57,098 bases of DNA, taken from NCBI GenBank assembly GCA_964629975.1, contig CAZVUN010000003.1:1-57098 (forward strand). Reading direction: 5' to 3'. The notes under the pieces are model-generated. The model saw only the letters and a program-made list of their open reading frames with translations. It was not told where the DNA came from and ran no database searches. The translations under genes and the position numbers were made by a program. The stretch's first letter is position 1; each line of letters starts with the position of its first letter. Source of the stretch: G020354085 sp964629975. Lineage in GTDB: Bacteria > Pseudomonadota > Gammaproteobacteria > Acidiferrobacterales > Sulfurifustaceae. Shown here piece by piece: positions 33,071 to 42,151 of this stretch.

Positions 33071-33253
33071 CCAGAACCCGCAGCGATGTCCGTAGGATTG
33101 CCCATCGCATGGGCAGTGCTCTCCAGCCGATGCCAGCGGCGTGCGCAGCGCAATGTTGGCAGGCGGCGCATTCATTCGCGGCCGCGCACAACGCGGCGGC
33201 TGCGGCGGGTGCGGCCGCTCGACCACGGGCGCGTCGCGGTCTAGGATCGCCGC
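33071..33253. other. decayed sequence downstream of the RayT remnant
   Basis: 183 bases with no gene. It includes a small palindrome TGCCCATCGCATGGGCA at about 33099-33115 and GCGCAATG...CATTCATTCGC at about 33147-33178, which may be decayed REP hairpins. Confidence 0.4.
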
Positions 33254-34072
33254 ATGACCATGAGCGTGTCCAGGTCGACGCATATTGCCCTGCACATTGC
33301 CGATCCCGATGCCAAGTGCAGCGCGGTCAAAACGCTGCGGGCCGACTGGTCCGCCGGCCGGCTGTCCCTCGCGGATGCCGTTGCGCCCGAGCCGATCGGC
33401 GAGCCGGGCCGGCCGGCGCGGCCGCTGCTGGTGTCGCCGCGCGCGGTGCCGCAACGTCCGGTTACCACCGTGGCTGGGCGCATCGCGCTGATGCACGCGC
33501 TTGCCCACATCGAGTTCAACGCCATCAACCTCGCGCTCGATGCGGTGTACCGCTTCCGCGGACTGCCACCTGACTACTATGGCGACTGGTTGCAGGTCGC
33601 GGCCGAAGAGGCATACCACTTCACGCTGCTGCGTGAGCATCTGCGCGCGCTCGGCGCCGACTACGGCGACTTGCCGGCGCACAACGGCCTGTGGGAGATG
33701 GCGGTCAAGACCGCGCACGATCCGCTGGTGCGCATGGCGCTGGTGCCGCGCGTGCTCGAGGCGCGCGGGCTCGATGTTTCACCGGGGTTGATCCGCAAGC
33801 TCGCAGCCGCGGGCGATGCGCGTGCGGTCGAGATTCTGCACATCATCCAGCGCGACGAGATCGGGCATGTGCGCATCGGCAATCGCTGGTACGCGCACCT
33901 GTGCGCCGCGCGCGGCCTCGATCCGCTCGCAACGTTTCAGCGCCTGGTGGCGGAGTACGGATCGCTGCGCCTGCGCCCGCCGTTTCACACCGAGGCGCGG
34001 CGCGCGGCCGGCTTCAGCGACTCCGAACTGGCCTGGCTCGAGCAGCTCGCCGCCCAGCAGCGCGCGCCGTGA
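33254..34072 (+). CDS. DUF455 ferritin-like protein
   Basis: 272 residues. A ferritin-like four-helix domain is suggested by ALMHALAHIEFNAINLALDAVYRF, YYGDWLQVAAEEAYHFTLLREHL and ILHIIQRDEIGHVRIGNRWY, with Glu and His at metal-ligand spacing (E in HIE, EEAYH, DEIGH). This is the DUF455 family, related to the tRNA hydroxylase MiaE. A di-iron oxidase activity is likely but the substrate is unknown. ATG 33254 and ATG 33260 are both possible starts. It is convergent with the photolyase gene, 12 bases away. Confidence 0.85.
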   Translation: MTMSVSRSTHIALHIADPDAKCSAVKTLRADWSAGRLSLADAVAPEPIGEPGRPARPLLVSPRAVPQRPVTTVAGRIALMHALAHIEFNAINLALDAVYRFRGLPPDYYGDWLQVAAEEAYHFTLLREHLRALGADYGDLPAHNGLWEMAVKTAHDPLVRMALVPRVLEARGLDVSPGLIRKLAAAGDARAVEILHIIQRDEIGHVRIGNRWYAHLCAARGLDPLATFQRLVAEYGSLRLRPPFHTEARRAAGFSDSELAWLEQLAAQQRAP

Positions 34073-34084
34073 CCGGGGGCGGGC

Positions 34085-35518
34085 TCAGTTCCCGCGCCTG
34101 AGGTGCGCGTACGCGGCCAGCGCCTGCTCACGGCTGGTGGCGAAGTCGACGATCGGGGCGGGGTAGTTGCGCCCGAGCTGGCAGCCGCACTGTCGCTGCA
34201 CGTCATCGGGCATGCGCCACGGGGCGTGCAGATAGCGCGCCGGCACGCGCGCCAGCGCCGGCAGCCAGCGGCGCAGGTAGGTCCCGTCGGGGTCGAACCT
34301 CTCGCCTTGCAGCACCGGATTGAAGATGCGGAAGTACGGTGCCGCATCCGCCCCGCAGCCGGCCGCCCACTGCCAGCCGAGCGTGTTGTTGGCGAGATCG
34401 GCATCGACCAGTGTGTCCCAGAACCAGCGCGCGCCTTCCTGCCACGGGATGCGCAGGTTCTTCACCAGGAAGGACGCTGCCACCATGCGCACGCGGTTGT
34501 GCATCCAGCCGGTGGCCCACAGCTCGCGCATGCCGGCATCGACCAGCGGATAGCCGGTCGCGCCGCGCTGCCACGCGGCCAGGAGCTCGCCGTATTGCCT
34601 GCGCCAGGGAAAGCGCGCGAACGCCGCGCGCAGCGGCTGCTGCGGCGTGTGCGGGTGGTGGTGCAGCACATGGAAGGCGAACTCGCGCCAGCCGAGTTGC
34701 TGCAGGTAGGCGCCACGCGCGCGCGCCACGCCCCCCGGCAGCCCGTGCAGCACGTGCCAGATCTGGCGCGGCGTGAGCTCGCCGAAGTGCAGGTGCGGCG
34801 ACAGGCGCGAGACGCCGTCGATGGCCGGCAGGTCGCGGGTGCGCGGATACTCGGCAAGTGAGTCGCGAGCGAACGCCCTGAGCCGCGCCCAGGCGCCGAG
34901 CTCGCCCGGCTGCCAGTGCGCAGGAAAGGCAGCGGCCCAGTCGGGTGTCGGCAGCAGATCGAGCGCAGCCAGCGCCAGTGATGCCGGCCAGCGCCGCGGT
35001 GGCTTGAGAGTGCGCGGCTTGCCCAGCGGCGGCGACGGCGGTGGCAGGCGCTGGCACGCGTTCCAGTAGGGCGTGAACACCTGAAACGGTGTGCCACTCC
35101 CCGTGCGCAGCGCCTCGGGCTCGTTGAGCAGCGCGCCGCCGAAGGTCTCGACCGTGAGGCCGTCGGCACGCAGCGCCTCGGCGATCGCGCGATCACGCGC
35201 GCGCAGCGCCGGCTCGTAGCGCCGGTTCCAGTAGACCGCCGTGGCAGCGGTGTCGGCCGCGAGCGCGCGCAGCGCGGCGAGGCTCGGCCCGCGACGCACG
35301 ATCAGGCGCGCATCGAGCGCGCGCAGCTGCGCGTCGAGTGCGCCCAGGCTGTGGTGCAGCCACCAGCGTGACGCTGCGCCCGGCGCCCACGGTGCCTGTT
35401 CTTCCGGCGCATGGACATAGACCAGCAACACGTGCTCGGCGTGCGCGAGCGCGTGCGCGAGCGCGGCGTTGTCGCGCAGGCGCAGGTCGCGGTCCAGCCA
35501 CAGGAGCGCGGTAGTCAT
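34085..35518 (-). CDS. phrB: deoxyribodipyrimidine photolyase
   Basis: 477 residues. The N-terminal antenna-binding Rossmann part (TALLWLDRDLRLRDNAALAHAL) and the C-terminal FAD part (DGVSRLSPHLHFGELTPRQIWH, LGWREFAFHVLHHHPH, GYPLVDAGMRELWATGWMHNRVRMVAASFLVKNL, WQWAAGCGADAAPYFRIFNP) are complete. The tryptophan electron relay residues are plausible. It repairs cyclobutane pyrimidine dimers using blue light, a class I CPD photolyase. It starts 5 bases after the AmpG-like gene, so both are in one transcript. Confidence 0.95.
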   Translation of the reverse strand: MTTALLWLDRDLRLRDNAALAHALAHAEHVLLVYVHAPEEQAPWAPGAASRWWLHHSLGALDAQLRALDARLIVRRGPSLAALRALAADTAATAVYWNRRYEPALRARDRAIAEALRADGLTVETFGGALLNEPEALRTGSGTPFQVFTPYWNACQRLPPPSPPLGKPRTLKPPRRWPASLALAALDLLPTPDWAAAFPAHWQPGELGAWARLRAFARDSLAEYPRTRDLPAIDGVSRLSPHLHFGELTPRQIWHVLHGLPGGVARARGAYLQQLGWREFAFHVLHHHPHTPQQPLRAAFARFPWRRQYGELLAAWQRGATGYPLVDAGMRELWATGWMHNRVRMVAASFLVKNLRIPWQEGARWFWDTLVDADLANNTLGWQWAAGCGADAAPYFRIFNPVLQGERFDPDGTYLRRWLPALARVPARYLHAPWRMPDDVQRQCGCQLGRNYPAPIVDFATSREQALAAYAHLRRGN

Positions 35519-35523
35519 CGCCG

Positions 35524-37014
35524 TTACGGTCGCGCCGCTGCGGGATTGTCCAGCGTCGCCAGCATGTGTCGCACCCACGGCAGCAGCAGGTAGGCAGGGA
35601 ACGCCAGGAAGAAGGTCAGCAGAAAGTAGGGCGCATACCCGAGATAGTGCGCGCCGAAGCCGCTGGCGTAACCGGCCAGGTGGCGGGTGAGGGCAAACAG
35701 CGAGGACAACAGCGCGTACTCGGTGGCCGAGTGCCTCTTGTCGACGATCGCCATGAGAAACGCGAGGAAGGCCGCGGTGCCGAGACCGCCGGTGAACGAC
35801 TCGAGTGCGCTTGCCGAGTACATCAGCACGACATACTCCGGGCGCAGCGCGCCGGCGGGCGCGGTCGGAATCCACGCGGCGGCGGCGACATAGCCGAGGT
35901 TGGAGACCGCCTGGAACAGGCCGAGCACCCACAGCGCGCGAAAGATGCCGACCCGGTCGGTGTACCAGCCGCCGGCCACCCCGCCGGCGATCGACAGCAG
36001 CAGGCCGATGTTGACCGACACCAGACCGATCTGTGTGGCGCTGAAGCCGGCATCGACCCAGAACGGTTTGACCATGAAACCCATGGCGGCATCACCGAGC
36101 TTGAAGCTGAGCACGAACAGGATCACCGGCAGCACGTACGGCCGGCGCAGCATCTCGGCGAGCGCATCGAACAGCGGTGTCGCCGCGGTGGCGACCGTGG
36201 CCGCGATGCGCCGCCGCGGCAGGCGCTGCAGCAGCACGATCGCTGCCCCCGCGAGCACGAGCAGGGTGAGCAGGATGGCGAGCCCGCGATGGCCGACGCT
36301 TCGCTCGGTGGCGTGCGCCGCCGCCGCGAGCAGGTGCCCGGCCAGGTAGTCCATCGCCCCGAACACGAGCGCCGTGCCGGCGCAGAACACGGCAATGGCC
36401 GCGGCGAGGCGCAGCAGGTACAGCGATTGCGGCTTCACCGTGAGCGCCAGCTCACGCGGCGCCGCCAGGCACACCACGCCGAGCATGCCAATGACGGCCG
36501 CGGCCGCGGTGAACGCCCCGGGCCAGGTGAGATAGTCGCTCAGGATCAGCACGCCGCCGGCGGTGAGGATGCCAACGCGCGCCAGGGCGATGCGAACCCC
36601 GTTGGCGAGCCCGTACTCGTGGCGGTCGAGCAGCTCGATGGTGTAGCCGTCGATGGCGATGTCGTTGGTGGCCGAGGCGAGCGTGAACAGCGCGATCGCC
36701 ACCCACACGGCCGGACCGAAGCCGGTCTGCACCGCGAGATACAGCAGCAGCGCGCCCATGACGAGATCGACCGCCGCCATCCAGCGGCGGTGGTGGCGGT
36801 AGTAGTCGACCGCCGGCGCCCACAGGAACTTCACCGTCCAGGCCAGTCCGAGCAGCGACAGAAAGCCGATCTCGCGCAGGTCCACGCCGAGCTGGCGGAA
36901 GTACACCGGCAGCACGTCGTAGAACACGCCGAACGGGAAACCCTGGGCGAAGTACAGGATACCCACCCAGTAGAGCTTCGAGCGCAGCAGCCGGGGCGGC
37001 TCCGCGCGCGTCAC
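35524..37014 (-). CDS. AmpG-like major facilitator permease
   Basis: 496 residues with 12-14 membrane helices. The start YWVGILYFAQGFPFGVFYDVLPVYFRQLGVDLREIG and SATNDIAIDGYTIELL match the AmpG/MFS_1-like group (muropeptide permease AmpG and acetyl-CoA transporter relatives), as does TGGLGTAAFLAFLMAIVDKRHSATEYALLSSL. AmpG imports cell-wall muropeptides for recycling. No amp or nag genes are nearby, so the substrate remains open. Confidence 0.85.
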   Translation of the reverse strand: MTRAEPPRLLRSKLYWVGILYFAQGFPFGVFYDVLPVYFRQLGVDLREIGFLSLLGLAWTVKFLWAPAVDYYRHHRRWMAAVDLVMGALLLYLAVQTGFGPAVWVAIALFTLASATNDIAIDGYTIELLDRHEYGLANGVRIALARVGILTAGGVLILSDYLTWPGAFTAAAAVIGMLGVVCLAAPRELALTVKPQSLYLLRLAAAIAVFCAGTALVFGAMDYLAGHLLAAAAHATERSVGHRGLAILLTLLVLAGAAIVLLQRLPRRRIAATVATAATPLFDALAEMLRRPYVLPVILFVLSFKLGDAAMGFMVKPFWVDAGFSATQIGLVSVNIGLLLSIAGGVAGGWYTDRVGIFRALWVLGLFQAVSNLGYVAAAAWIPTAPAGALRPEYVVLMYSASALESFTGGLGTAAFLAFLMAIVDKRHSATEYALLSSLFALTRHLAGYASGFGAHYLGYAPYFLLTFFLAFPAYLLLPWVRHMLATLDNPAAARP

Positions 37015-37079
37015 GTGCTTCTGTCCGAAGGCCGCACGCGCGGCAGTCTAAAGGCAGTACCGGAGCGCGGCAACGCGGG

Positions 37080-39065
37080 TCAGTTGCTGGCAGTGGGCGG
37101 CGCGGTGATCTTGCGCAGGATCGCGTCCATCACGCGCGCCTGGCTGGCGAGGTTGTGGCGCGCGGCCTCGAGATCGGCGATGCGCGCGCCCAGGCTGTTC
37201 AGGTTTTCGTGGATCTTCTTCAGGTTCTCGAGGCGGTGATCGAGCATGATCTTGTGCTCGCGCACCTGCGCCAGCACCGGCGCCATCACGGCATTGCTCC
37301 AGGCGCGTGCGCCGGCGTTGCACTCGGCGAACACCTCGCGCGTGCGCGACACCAGGGTGATGAAGAATTTCTTTACCACGAAGTGCTGCTCGGTCATGAC
37401 CATCACCGGGCTGTCGCGGTAGTTGGCCGCCTCCTCGTACAGGCGCGCGAGCTGCGCGCGGAAGTCCTCGAGCGAGAACGGCACGGGCTTCAGGCGCGCG
37501 AGCTTGTGCTCGTTGTGGAACTTGCTGTAGATCGCCTGCACCAGGCCCTGGATCTGCTGGCCCTGCCTGCTGGCCTTGTCCATGGCCGCGACCACACCGT
37601 CGAACAATGTCTTCATGCCGATTCTCAGGCCGCGCGTGGTCCAGGAATCGTTCATGCTCTGGCGCGACTTGCTGGACAGGACATCGAATGCCTCCAGGCT
37701 CAGGTGCTCGAGCAGGATCTTCATCTGCTCGTTGAGCACGGCACGCGTGCTCTGGAAGGTGGCGAGTGTCCGGTCGTAGGCATTTTTCTCCTCGCGCATG
37801 CGCTGGATCATGCTCTGGATCGCATCCTGGCTCTTGCCCGACAGCGCCTTGAGCTCGAGCAGCTGGCCGTCGACCGCGGCCAGGCGCGCCTCGACCATGG
37901 CCTTGGTGGTCTCGATGATCGAGCCCATGTCGCGCGTGATCTTGGCGCGCAGCAGCTGCTGCTTGGCCGCGACCAGGTCGGTCGAGAGCCTGCGTTCGAG
38001 CGCCGGCAGGCCGCTGCGCGCGAGCAGCGCGTGGTCACCGCGCACCTTGGCGAGCAGGCCCTTCTGCGCCGACACCGGGAACACCTGGCTCGCGGGCACG
38101 CCCAGGGCGCACGCGCTGTCCTCGATCTGGCGCGCGAGCGTCGCCTGGATGTGGCTCTCGTCGCGCAGCTCGTCCCACAGCGCGTCGATCTTGTTGAGCA
38201 CGGTGAAGCGTCCGGCGCTCGAGCCGCTGGTGGCGACGCGCACGTGCTCGCTCCACACCTGCAGGTCGGACTTGGTAACACCGGTATCGGCCGCCAGCAC
38301 GAACAGCACCGCCTGCGCGCTCGGCAGCATGCTGAGCGTGAGCTCCGGCTCGGTGCCGAGCGAGTTGAGCCCGGGCGTGTCCAGGATGACGAGGCCCTGG
38401 CGCAGCAGCGGGTGCGGGAAGTTGACGATGGCGTGGCGCCACAGCGGGATCTGCACCTTGTCGGCGTGCGCGGCATCCGGTGCGCGGCCATCGGCGGGCG
38501 GCTGGTACAGACCGAGCGCCTGGGCCTCGGCGATCGGCACCCACTGGGTCTTGACCAGCTCCTGGAAGGCCGCGCTCATGGCCTGCGGCGAGCGGGTGTC
38601 GAGCGGCAGCTGCGTCCAGTGCGCCGCCATGCGCTTGTACTCCGCCACCGTGGTCGGGGTCTTGCGTGTGGCGATCGGCAGCAGCCGCAGGCACGGCGGC
38701 TGCTTCTCGTCCCACAGGATCTCGGTCGGGCACATGGTGGTGCGCCCGGCGTCGGAGGGCAGCAGGCGCTGGCCGAAGTCGGAAAAGAAGATGGCGTTGA
38801 TCAGCTCGGTCTTGCCGCGCGAGAACTCCGCGACCAGCGCCACCGTGAGCTTGTCGGCCTTGAGCGTCTCGAGCAGCTCGTAGATGCGCAGGTCGTCCTC
38901 GCCGCTGGTGAGGCCCTGGGTCTCGACCCAGCTCTGGTAGTCCTGGATGATCTGCGCGAGGTCCGCGCGCCAGCGCGTGTAGTCACCGAGCCGCCGGGTG
39001 AAGGCGTTGTAGTCGGTGAGCGCGCGCTGCGGGGCAGCGGTGGCGGCAGGCAGGGAGCCGGACAA
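37080..39065 (-). CDS. bacterial dynamin-like GTPase
   Basis: 661 residues. The G1 loop AEFSRGKTE at 79-87 has Ala where most have Gly; the switch TTMCPTE, G3 DTPGLNS and G4 NKID follow, making a complete dynamin-type GTPase domain. Residues about 370-640 are predicted long helices (LEHLSLEAFDVLSSKSRQSM, VREHKIMLDHRLENLKKIHENL), the stalk of dynamin-like proteins. Bacterial dynamins reshape membranes and have been linked to stress and phage defence. No partner dynamin is adjacent. It lies 65 bases upstream of the AmpG-like gene on the same strand. Confidence 0.87.
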   Translation of the reverse strand: MSGSLPAATAAPQRALTDYNAFTRRLGDYTRWRADLAQIIQDYQSWVETQGLTSGEDDLRIYELLETLKADKLTVALVAEFSRGKTELINAIFFSDFGQRLLPSDAGRTTMCPTEILWDEKQPPCLRLLPIATRKTPTTVAEYKRMAAHWTQLPLDTRSPQAMSAAFQELVKTQWVPIAEAQALGLYQPPADGRAPDAAHADKVQIPLWRHAIVNFPHPLLRQGLVILDTPGLNSLGTEPELTLSMLPSAQAVLFVLAADTGVTKSDLQVWSEHVRVATSGSSAGRFTVLNKIDALWDELRDESHIQATLARQIEDSACALGVPASQVFPVSAQKGLLAKVRGDHALLARSGLPALERRLSTDLVAAKQQLLRAKITRDMGSIIETTKAMVEARLAAVDGQLLELKALSGKSQDAIQSMIQRMREEKNAYDRTLATFQSTRAVLNEQMKILLEHLSLEAFDVLSSKSRQSMNDSWTTRGLRIGMKTLFDGVVAAMDKASRQGQQIQGLVQAIYSKFHNEHKLARLKPVPFSLEDFRAQLARLYEEAANYRDSPVMVMTEQHFVVKKFFITLVSRTREVFAECNAGARAWSNAVMAPVLAQVREHKIMLDHRLENLKKIHENLNSLGARIADLEAARHNLASQARVMDAILRKITAPPTASN

Positions 39066-39114
39066 AACGGGCCTCGCGTGATTGCTCGGGGGTCAGGGGT
39101 TCGGTGCCGCAAAC

Positions 39115-39139
39115 CGCGAGACCCCGCCGGGGCCTCGCG
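39115..39139 (-). terminator. hairpin downstream of yggU
   Basis: CGCGAGACCCC and GGGGCCTCGCG pair over 11 positions with one mismatch, loop GCC. On the minus strand it follows the proC-yggT-yggU operon by about 60 bases. Only GTTT follows, so termination is not certain. Confidence 0.45.
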
Positions 39140-39201
39140 TATTCATCTTGGCACGTCAGCTACCGTCAATTGAAGATGCGCTGGCCGAAGCCATGCAATA
39201 G

Positions 39202-39504
39202 TCAGGCCGATCCGGCCGGCGCGCTAACCCCCGGGGGCAGGCGCCGGGGCGCGCGCACGCGCAGCAGTTTGCGCCGGGCGCTATCGCCGCGCACGATCTC
39301 GACCTGGCTGCGCGGCACGGCGCACTCACGCGCCAGCAAGGCGATCAGCTCGGCGTTGGCGCGGCCCTCCACGGGCGGGGCGGTCAGGCGGATCTTGAGG
39401 TGCGCGCCGATCGGGCCGACCACGGCATTGGTGCTGGCACGCGGTTGCAGCTGTACCTGCAGCAGCAGGTCGCTCCCCTCCCAGCGGTACCAGGCGGCGG
39501 TCAC
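39202..39504 (-). CDS. yggU: DUF167 family protein YggU
   Basis: 100 residues from a GTG start that overlaps the yggT stop (GTGA). LLLQVQLQPRASTNAVVGP, LKIRLTAPPVEGRANAELIALLA and VEIVRGDSARRKLLRV match the DUF167/YggU family. The gene order proC-yggT-yggU is conserved in proteobacteria. Function unknown. Confidence 0.9.
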   Translation of the reverse strand: MTAAWYRWEGSDLLLQVQLQPRASTNAVVGPIGAHLKIRLTAPPVEGRANAELIALLARECAVPRSQVEIVRGDSARRKLLRVRAPRRLPPGVSAPAGSA

Positions 39505-40076
39505 CGGAACAGGTGCTTGAGGAACAGCAGCACCAGCCCGAGCGCCACCATCACCACCACCGGTGCGAGGTCGAGGCCCTGCACCGGCGGCAGGAGGCGG
39601 CGCACCGGGCGCAGCAGCGGCTCGGTGAGGCTCGCGAGCAGCGCCCCGGCCGGGTTGCCGCGCGTGCCGTACGGGCTGACCCAGCTGAGCACGGCACGGA
39701 TCAGGATGGCGAACAGGAACACGTACACCGTCAACCGCAGCAGCTCGGCCACCGCCGCGATCAGCAGGCCGCCGGGGCTCAACGACAGGGTCATGTCGGA
39801 GGTGGCGGTGCTCAGCGCGAACACCAGATACAGCTCCAGGCACTGCAGGGCGAGCAGCAGCAGCACCGAGGCCAGGTCGATACCGAACAATCCGGGAATG
39901 ATGCGCCGCAACGGGCGCAGCAGCGGGTTGGTGAGCGTCACGACGAACTGCGACACCGGGTTGTAGAAATCGGCGCGGGTGAGTTGCAGCAGCAAGCGCA
40001 GCAGCACCGCCAGGATGTAGAAACCGAACAGCACCTGCACCAGGAAGATGCCGGCATCGACCAGAAAAGCGCTCAT
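39501..40076 (-). CDS. yggT: YggT family membrane protein
   Basis: 191 residues with two YGGT repeats: first YNPVSQFVVTLTNPLLRPLRRIIP, second RAVLSWVSPYG...ASLTEPLLRPVRRLLPP. About four to five membrane helices. Members affect osmotic tolerance and cell division or chloroplast organisation, but the molecular role is not settled. It overlaps proC by four bases (ATGA) and yggU by four. Confidence 0.92.
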   Translation of the reverse strand: MSAFLVDAGIFLVQVLFGFYILAVLLRLLLQLTRADFYNPVSQFVVTLTNPLLRPLRRIIPGLFGIDLASVLLLLALQCLELYLVFALSTATSDMTLSLSPGGLLIAAVAELLRLTVYVFLFAILIRAVLSWVSPYGTRGNPAGALLASLTEPLLRPVRRLLPPVQGLDLAPVVVMVALGLVLLFLKHLFR

Positions 40077-40924
40077 TTGGCTGCTCCGAACAGGTCACCG
40101 AGTTCGCGCGCGCGCCGCACGGCCGCCTCGACGGCATCGCGGAACAGGCGCCGGATCCCGCCCTCCTCGAGCACGCGTACCGCCGCCTCGGTGGTGCCGC
40201 CCGGGCTGGTCACGCGCCGGCGCAGCTGCGCCAGGTCCTCGCCGCCTTCGAGCGCCATCTTGGCGGCGCCGAGCGCGGTCTCGAGCGTGAGCAGGCGCGC
40301 CTGGCGCGCCTCGAGGCCGGCCTCGGTCGCGGCACGCTCGAGCGCCTCCATCACCAGAAAGAAGTACGCCGGACCGCTGCCGGACAAGGCGGTGACGACA
40401 TCGATCAGGGACTCGTCCGCGACCCAGGCGGTGACGCCCACGGCGCGCAGGATCGACTCGGCCTGGTCGCGCTGTGCGGCATCCACGCGCGCATTGGCGC
40501 ACAGGCCCGAGGCACCGCTGCCGACCAGCGCCGGTGTGTTGGGCATGACGCGCACGATCGGCAGGTTTCCGCCGAGCCAGCGCTCGATGTCGGGGATGCG
40601 CACGCCGGCGGCGAGCGACACCACGAGCGGCCGCTTGCGCTGCACGGCCGCGCGCAGCCCGAGCGCCACCTCGGCCAGTACCTGCGGCTTCACCGCCAGG
40701 ACCAGGATGTCGGCGCGCGCGGCGACTGCCTCGTTGTCGGCATCGGTGGCGACCCCGAGGGCATCGTGCGCGCCCTGCCGCTGGTTGGCGTCCGGGTCGG
40801 AGAGCAGCAGCCGCGCCCGGGGCCAGCCGTTCTTTACCAGCCCGCCGGCCAGGCTGCGCGCCATGTTGCCGGCGCCGATGAATCCGATGAGTGGCCGGGG
40901 GTCGACTGTCGTGGTGGTGCTCAT
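40073..40924 (-). CDS. proC: pyrroline-5-carboxylate reductase ProC
   Basis: 283 residues. IGFIGAGNMARSLAGGLVKNG is the NADPH-binding start. Later VMPNTPALVGSGASGL, DVVTALSGSGPAYFFLVMEAL and the C-terminal VTSPGGTTEAAVRVLEEGG are diagnostic. It makes proline from pyrroline-5-carboxylate. Usually yggS lies between pilT and proC; here only 141 bases separate proC from pilT and yggS is missing. Confidence 0.97.
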   Translation of the reverse strand: MSTTTTVDPRPLIGFIGAGNMARSLAGGLVKNGWPRARLLLSDPDANQRQGAHDALGVATDADNEAVAARADILVLAVKPQVLAEVALGLRAAVQRKRPLVVSLAAGVRIPDIERWLGGNLPIVRVMPNTPALVGSGASGLCANARVDAAQRDQAESILRAVGVTAWVADESLIDVVTALSGSGPAYFFLVMEALERAATEAGLEARQARLLTLETALGAAKMALEGGEDLAQLRRRVTSPGGTTEAAVRVLEEGGIRRLFRDAVEAAVRRARELGDLFGAAK

Positions 40925-41008
40925 AAGGGAGTGTCGCGCAGTTTACGGTGTGCGTGGCCGGGGAGAAAGCGCCGGTGCGGCGCCGGTCGTTTGCATGCCC
41001 TGCGTGTA

Positions 41009-41014
41009 TATACT
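41009..41014 (+). promoter_or_regulatory. -10 candidate for pilT
   Basis: TATACT at 41009-41014, in GTGTATATACTAAAGAT, 52 bases before the pilT start. No -35 at the right distance. Confidence 0.35.
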
Positions 41015-41065
41015 AAAGATAGTCGAGGGCCCGCTACCGCCCGTTGCCTCGCTGGAGACTCCTCA

Positions 41066-42145
41066 ATGGACATCGCCGAACTGCTGGCGTTCGCCCACAA
41101 GCAGAACGCCTCGGACCTGCACCTGTCGGCCGGCCTGCCGCCCATGATCCGCGTGGACGGCGACATCAAGCGTATCAACGTAGACGCGCTGGACGATCGC
41201 ACCGTCCACAACATGATCTACGACATCATGAACGACAAGCAGCAGAAGGACTACGAGGAATTCCTCGAGTGCGACTTCTCCTTCGACCTGCCCAACGTCT
41301 GCCGCTGGCGCGTCAACGCCTTCAACCAGGATCGCGGTCCGGGCGCGGTATTCCGCTCGATTCCGTCCAAGGTCCTGACGCTCGAACAGCTCAATGCCCC
41401 GGAGGTGTTCAAGAGAATCTCCGATCAGCCGCGCGGCATCGTGCTTGTGACCGGCCCCACCGGATCGGGCAAGTCGACGACGCTCGCGGCCATGATCAAC
41501 TACATCAACGAGACGCGTCCCGAGCACATCCTCACCGTCGAGGACCCGATCGAGTTCGTGCACACCTCGAAGAGCTGTCTCATCAATCAGCGTGAGGTCG
41601 GCAAGGACACGCTCGGCTTCAACAACGCGTTGCGCAGTGCGTTGCGCGAGGACCCGGACGTGATCCTGGTCGGCGAGTTGCGCGACCTCGAGACCATCCG
41701 CCTGGCGCTGACCGCCGCGGAAACCGGCCACCTGGTGTTCGGTACCCTGCACACCAGTTCGGCGGCCAAGACCATCGACCGCATCATCGACGTATTCCCG
41801 GCGGCGGAAAAGGACATGGTGCGCGCCATGCTGTCGGAGTCGCTGCGTGCCGTCATCTCGCAGTCGCTCTTGAAGCGCATCGGCGGCGGACGCGTGGCGG
41901 CGCACGAGATCATGATCGGCACGCCGGCCATCCGCAACCTGATCCGCGAAAACAAGATCGCGCAGATGTACTCGGCGATCCAGACCGGCCAGAACGTCGG
42001 CATGCAGACGCTCGATCAGTGCCTCGCCGACCTGGTGCGCGCGCGCCAGGTGACGGTCGAGGAGGCGCGCACCTACGCCGCCAACAAGGAAAACTTCACC
42101 GCCGCCGGCATGGCCGCGGCCAAGATCGGACTCAAGCCGTCGTAA
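41066..42145 (+). CDS. pilT: type IV pilus retraction ATPase PilT
   Basis: 359 residues. MDIAELLAFAHKQNASDLHL is the PilT start. Walker A GPTGSGKST lies near residue 131, the Asp box ILTVEDPIEF, Walker B DVILVGELRDLETIRLALTAAETGHLV with the AIRNLIRE motif typical of PilT near the C-terminus (TPAIRNLIRENK). It depolymerises the pilus and drives twitching. It is followed by pilU at 6 bases. Confidence 0.97.
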   Translation: MDIAELLAFAHKQNASDLHLSAGLPPMIRVDGDIKRINVDALDDRTVHNMIYDIMNDKQQKDYEEFLECDFSFDLPNVCRWRVNAFNQDRGPGAVFRSIPSKVLTLEQLNAPEVFKRISDQPRGIVLVTGPTGSGKSTTLAAMINYINETRPEHILTVEDPIEFVHTSKSCLINQREVGKDTLGFNNALRSALREDPDVILVGELRDLETIRLALTAAETGHLVFGTLHTSSAAKTIDRIIDVFPAAEKDMVRAMLSESLRAVISQSLLKRIGGGRVAAHEIMIGTPAIRNLIRENKIAQMYSAIQTGQNVGMQTLDQCLADLVRARQVTVEEARTYAANKENFTAAGMAAAKIGLKPS

Positions 42146-42151
42146 CGCACC

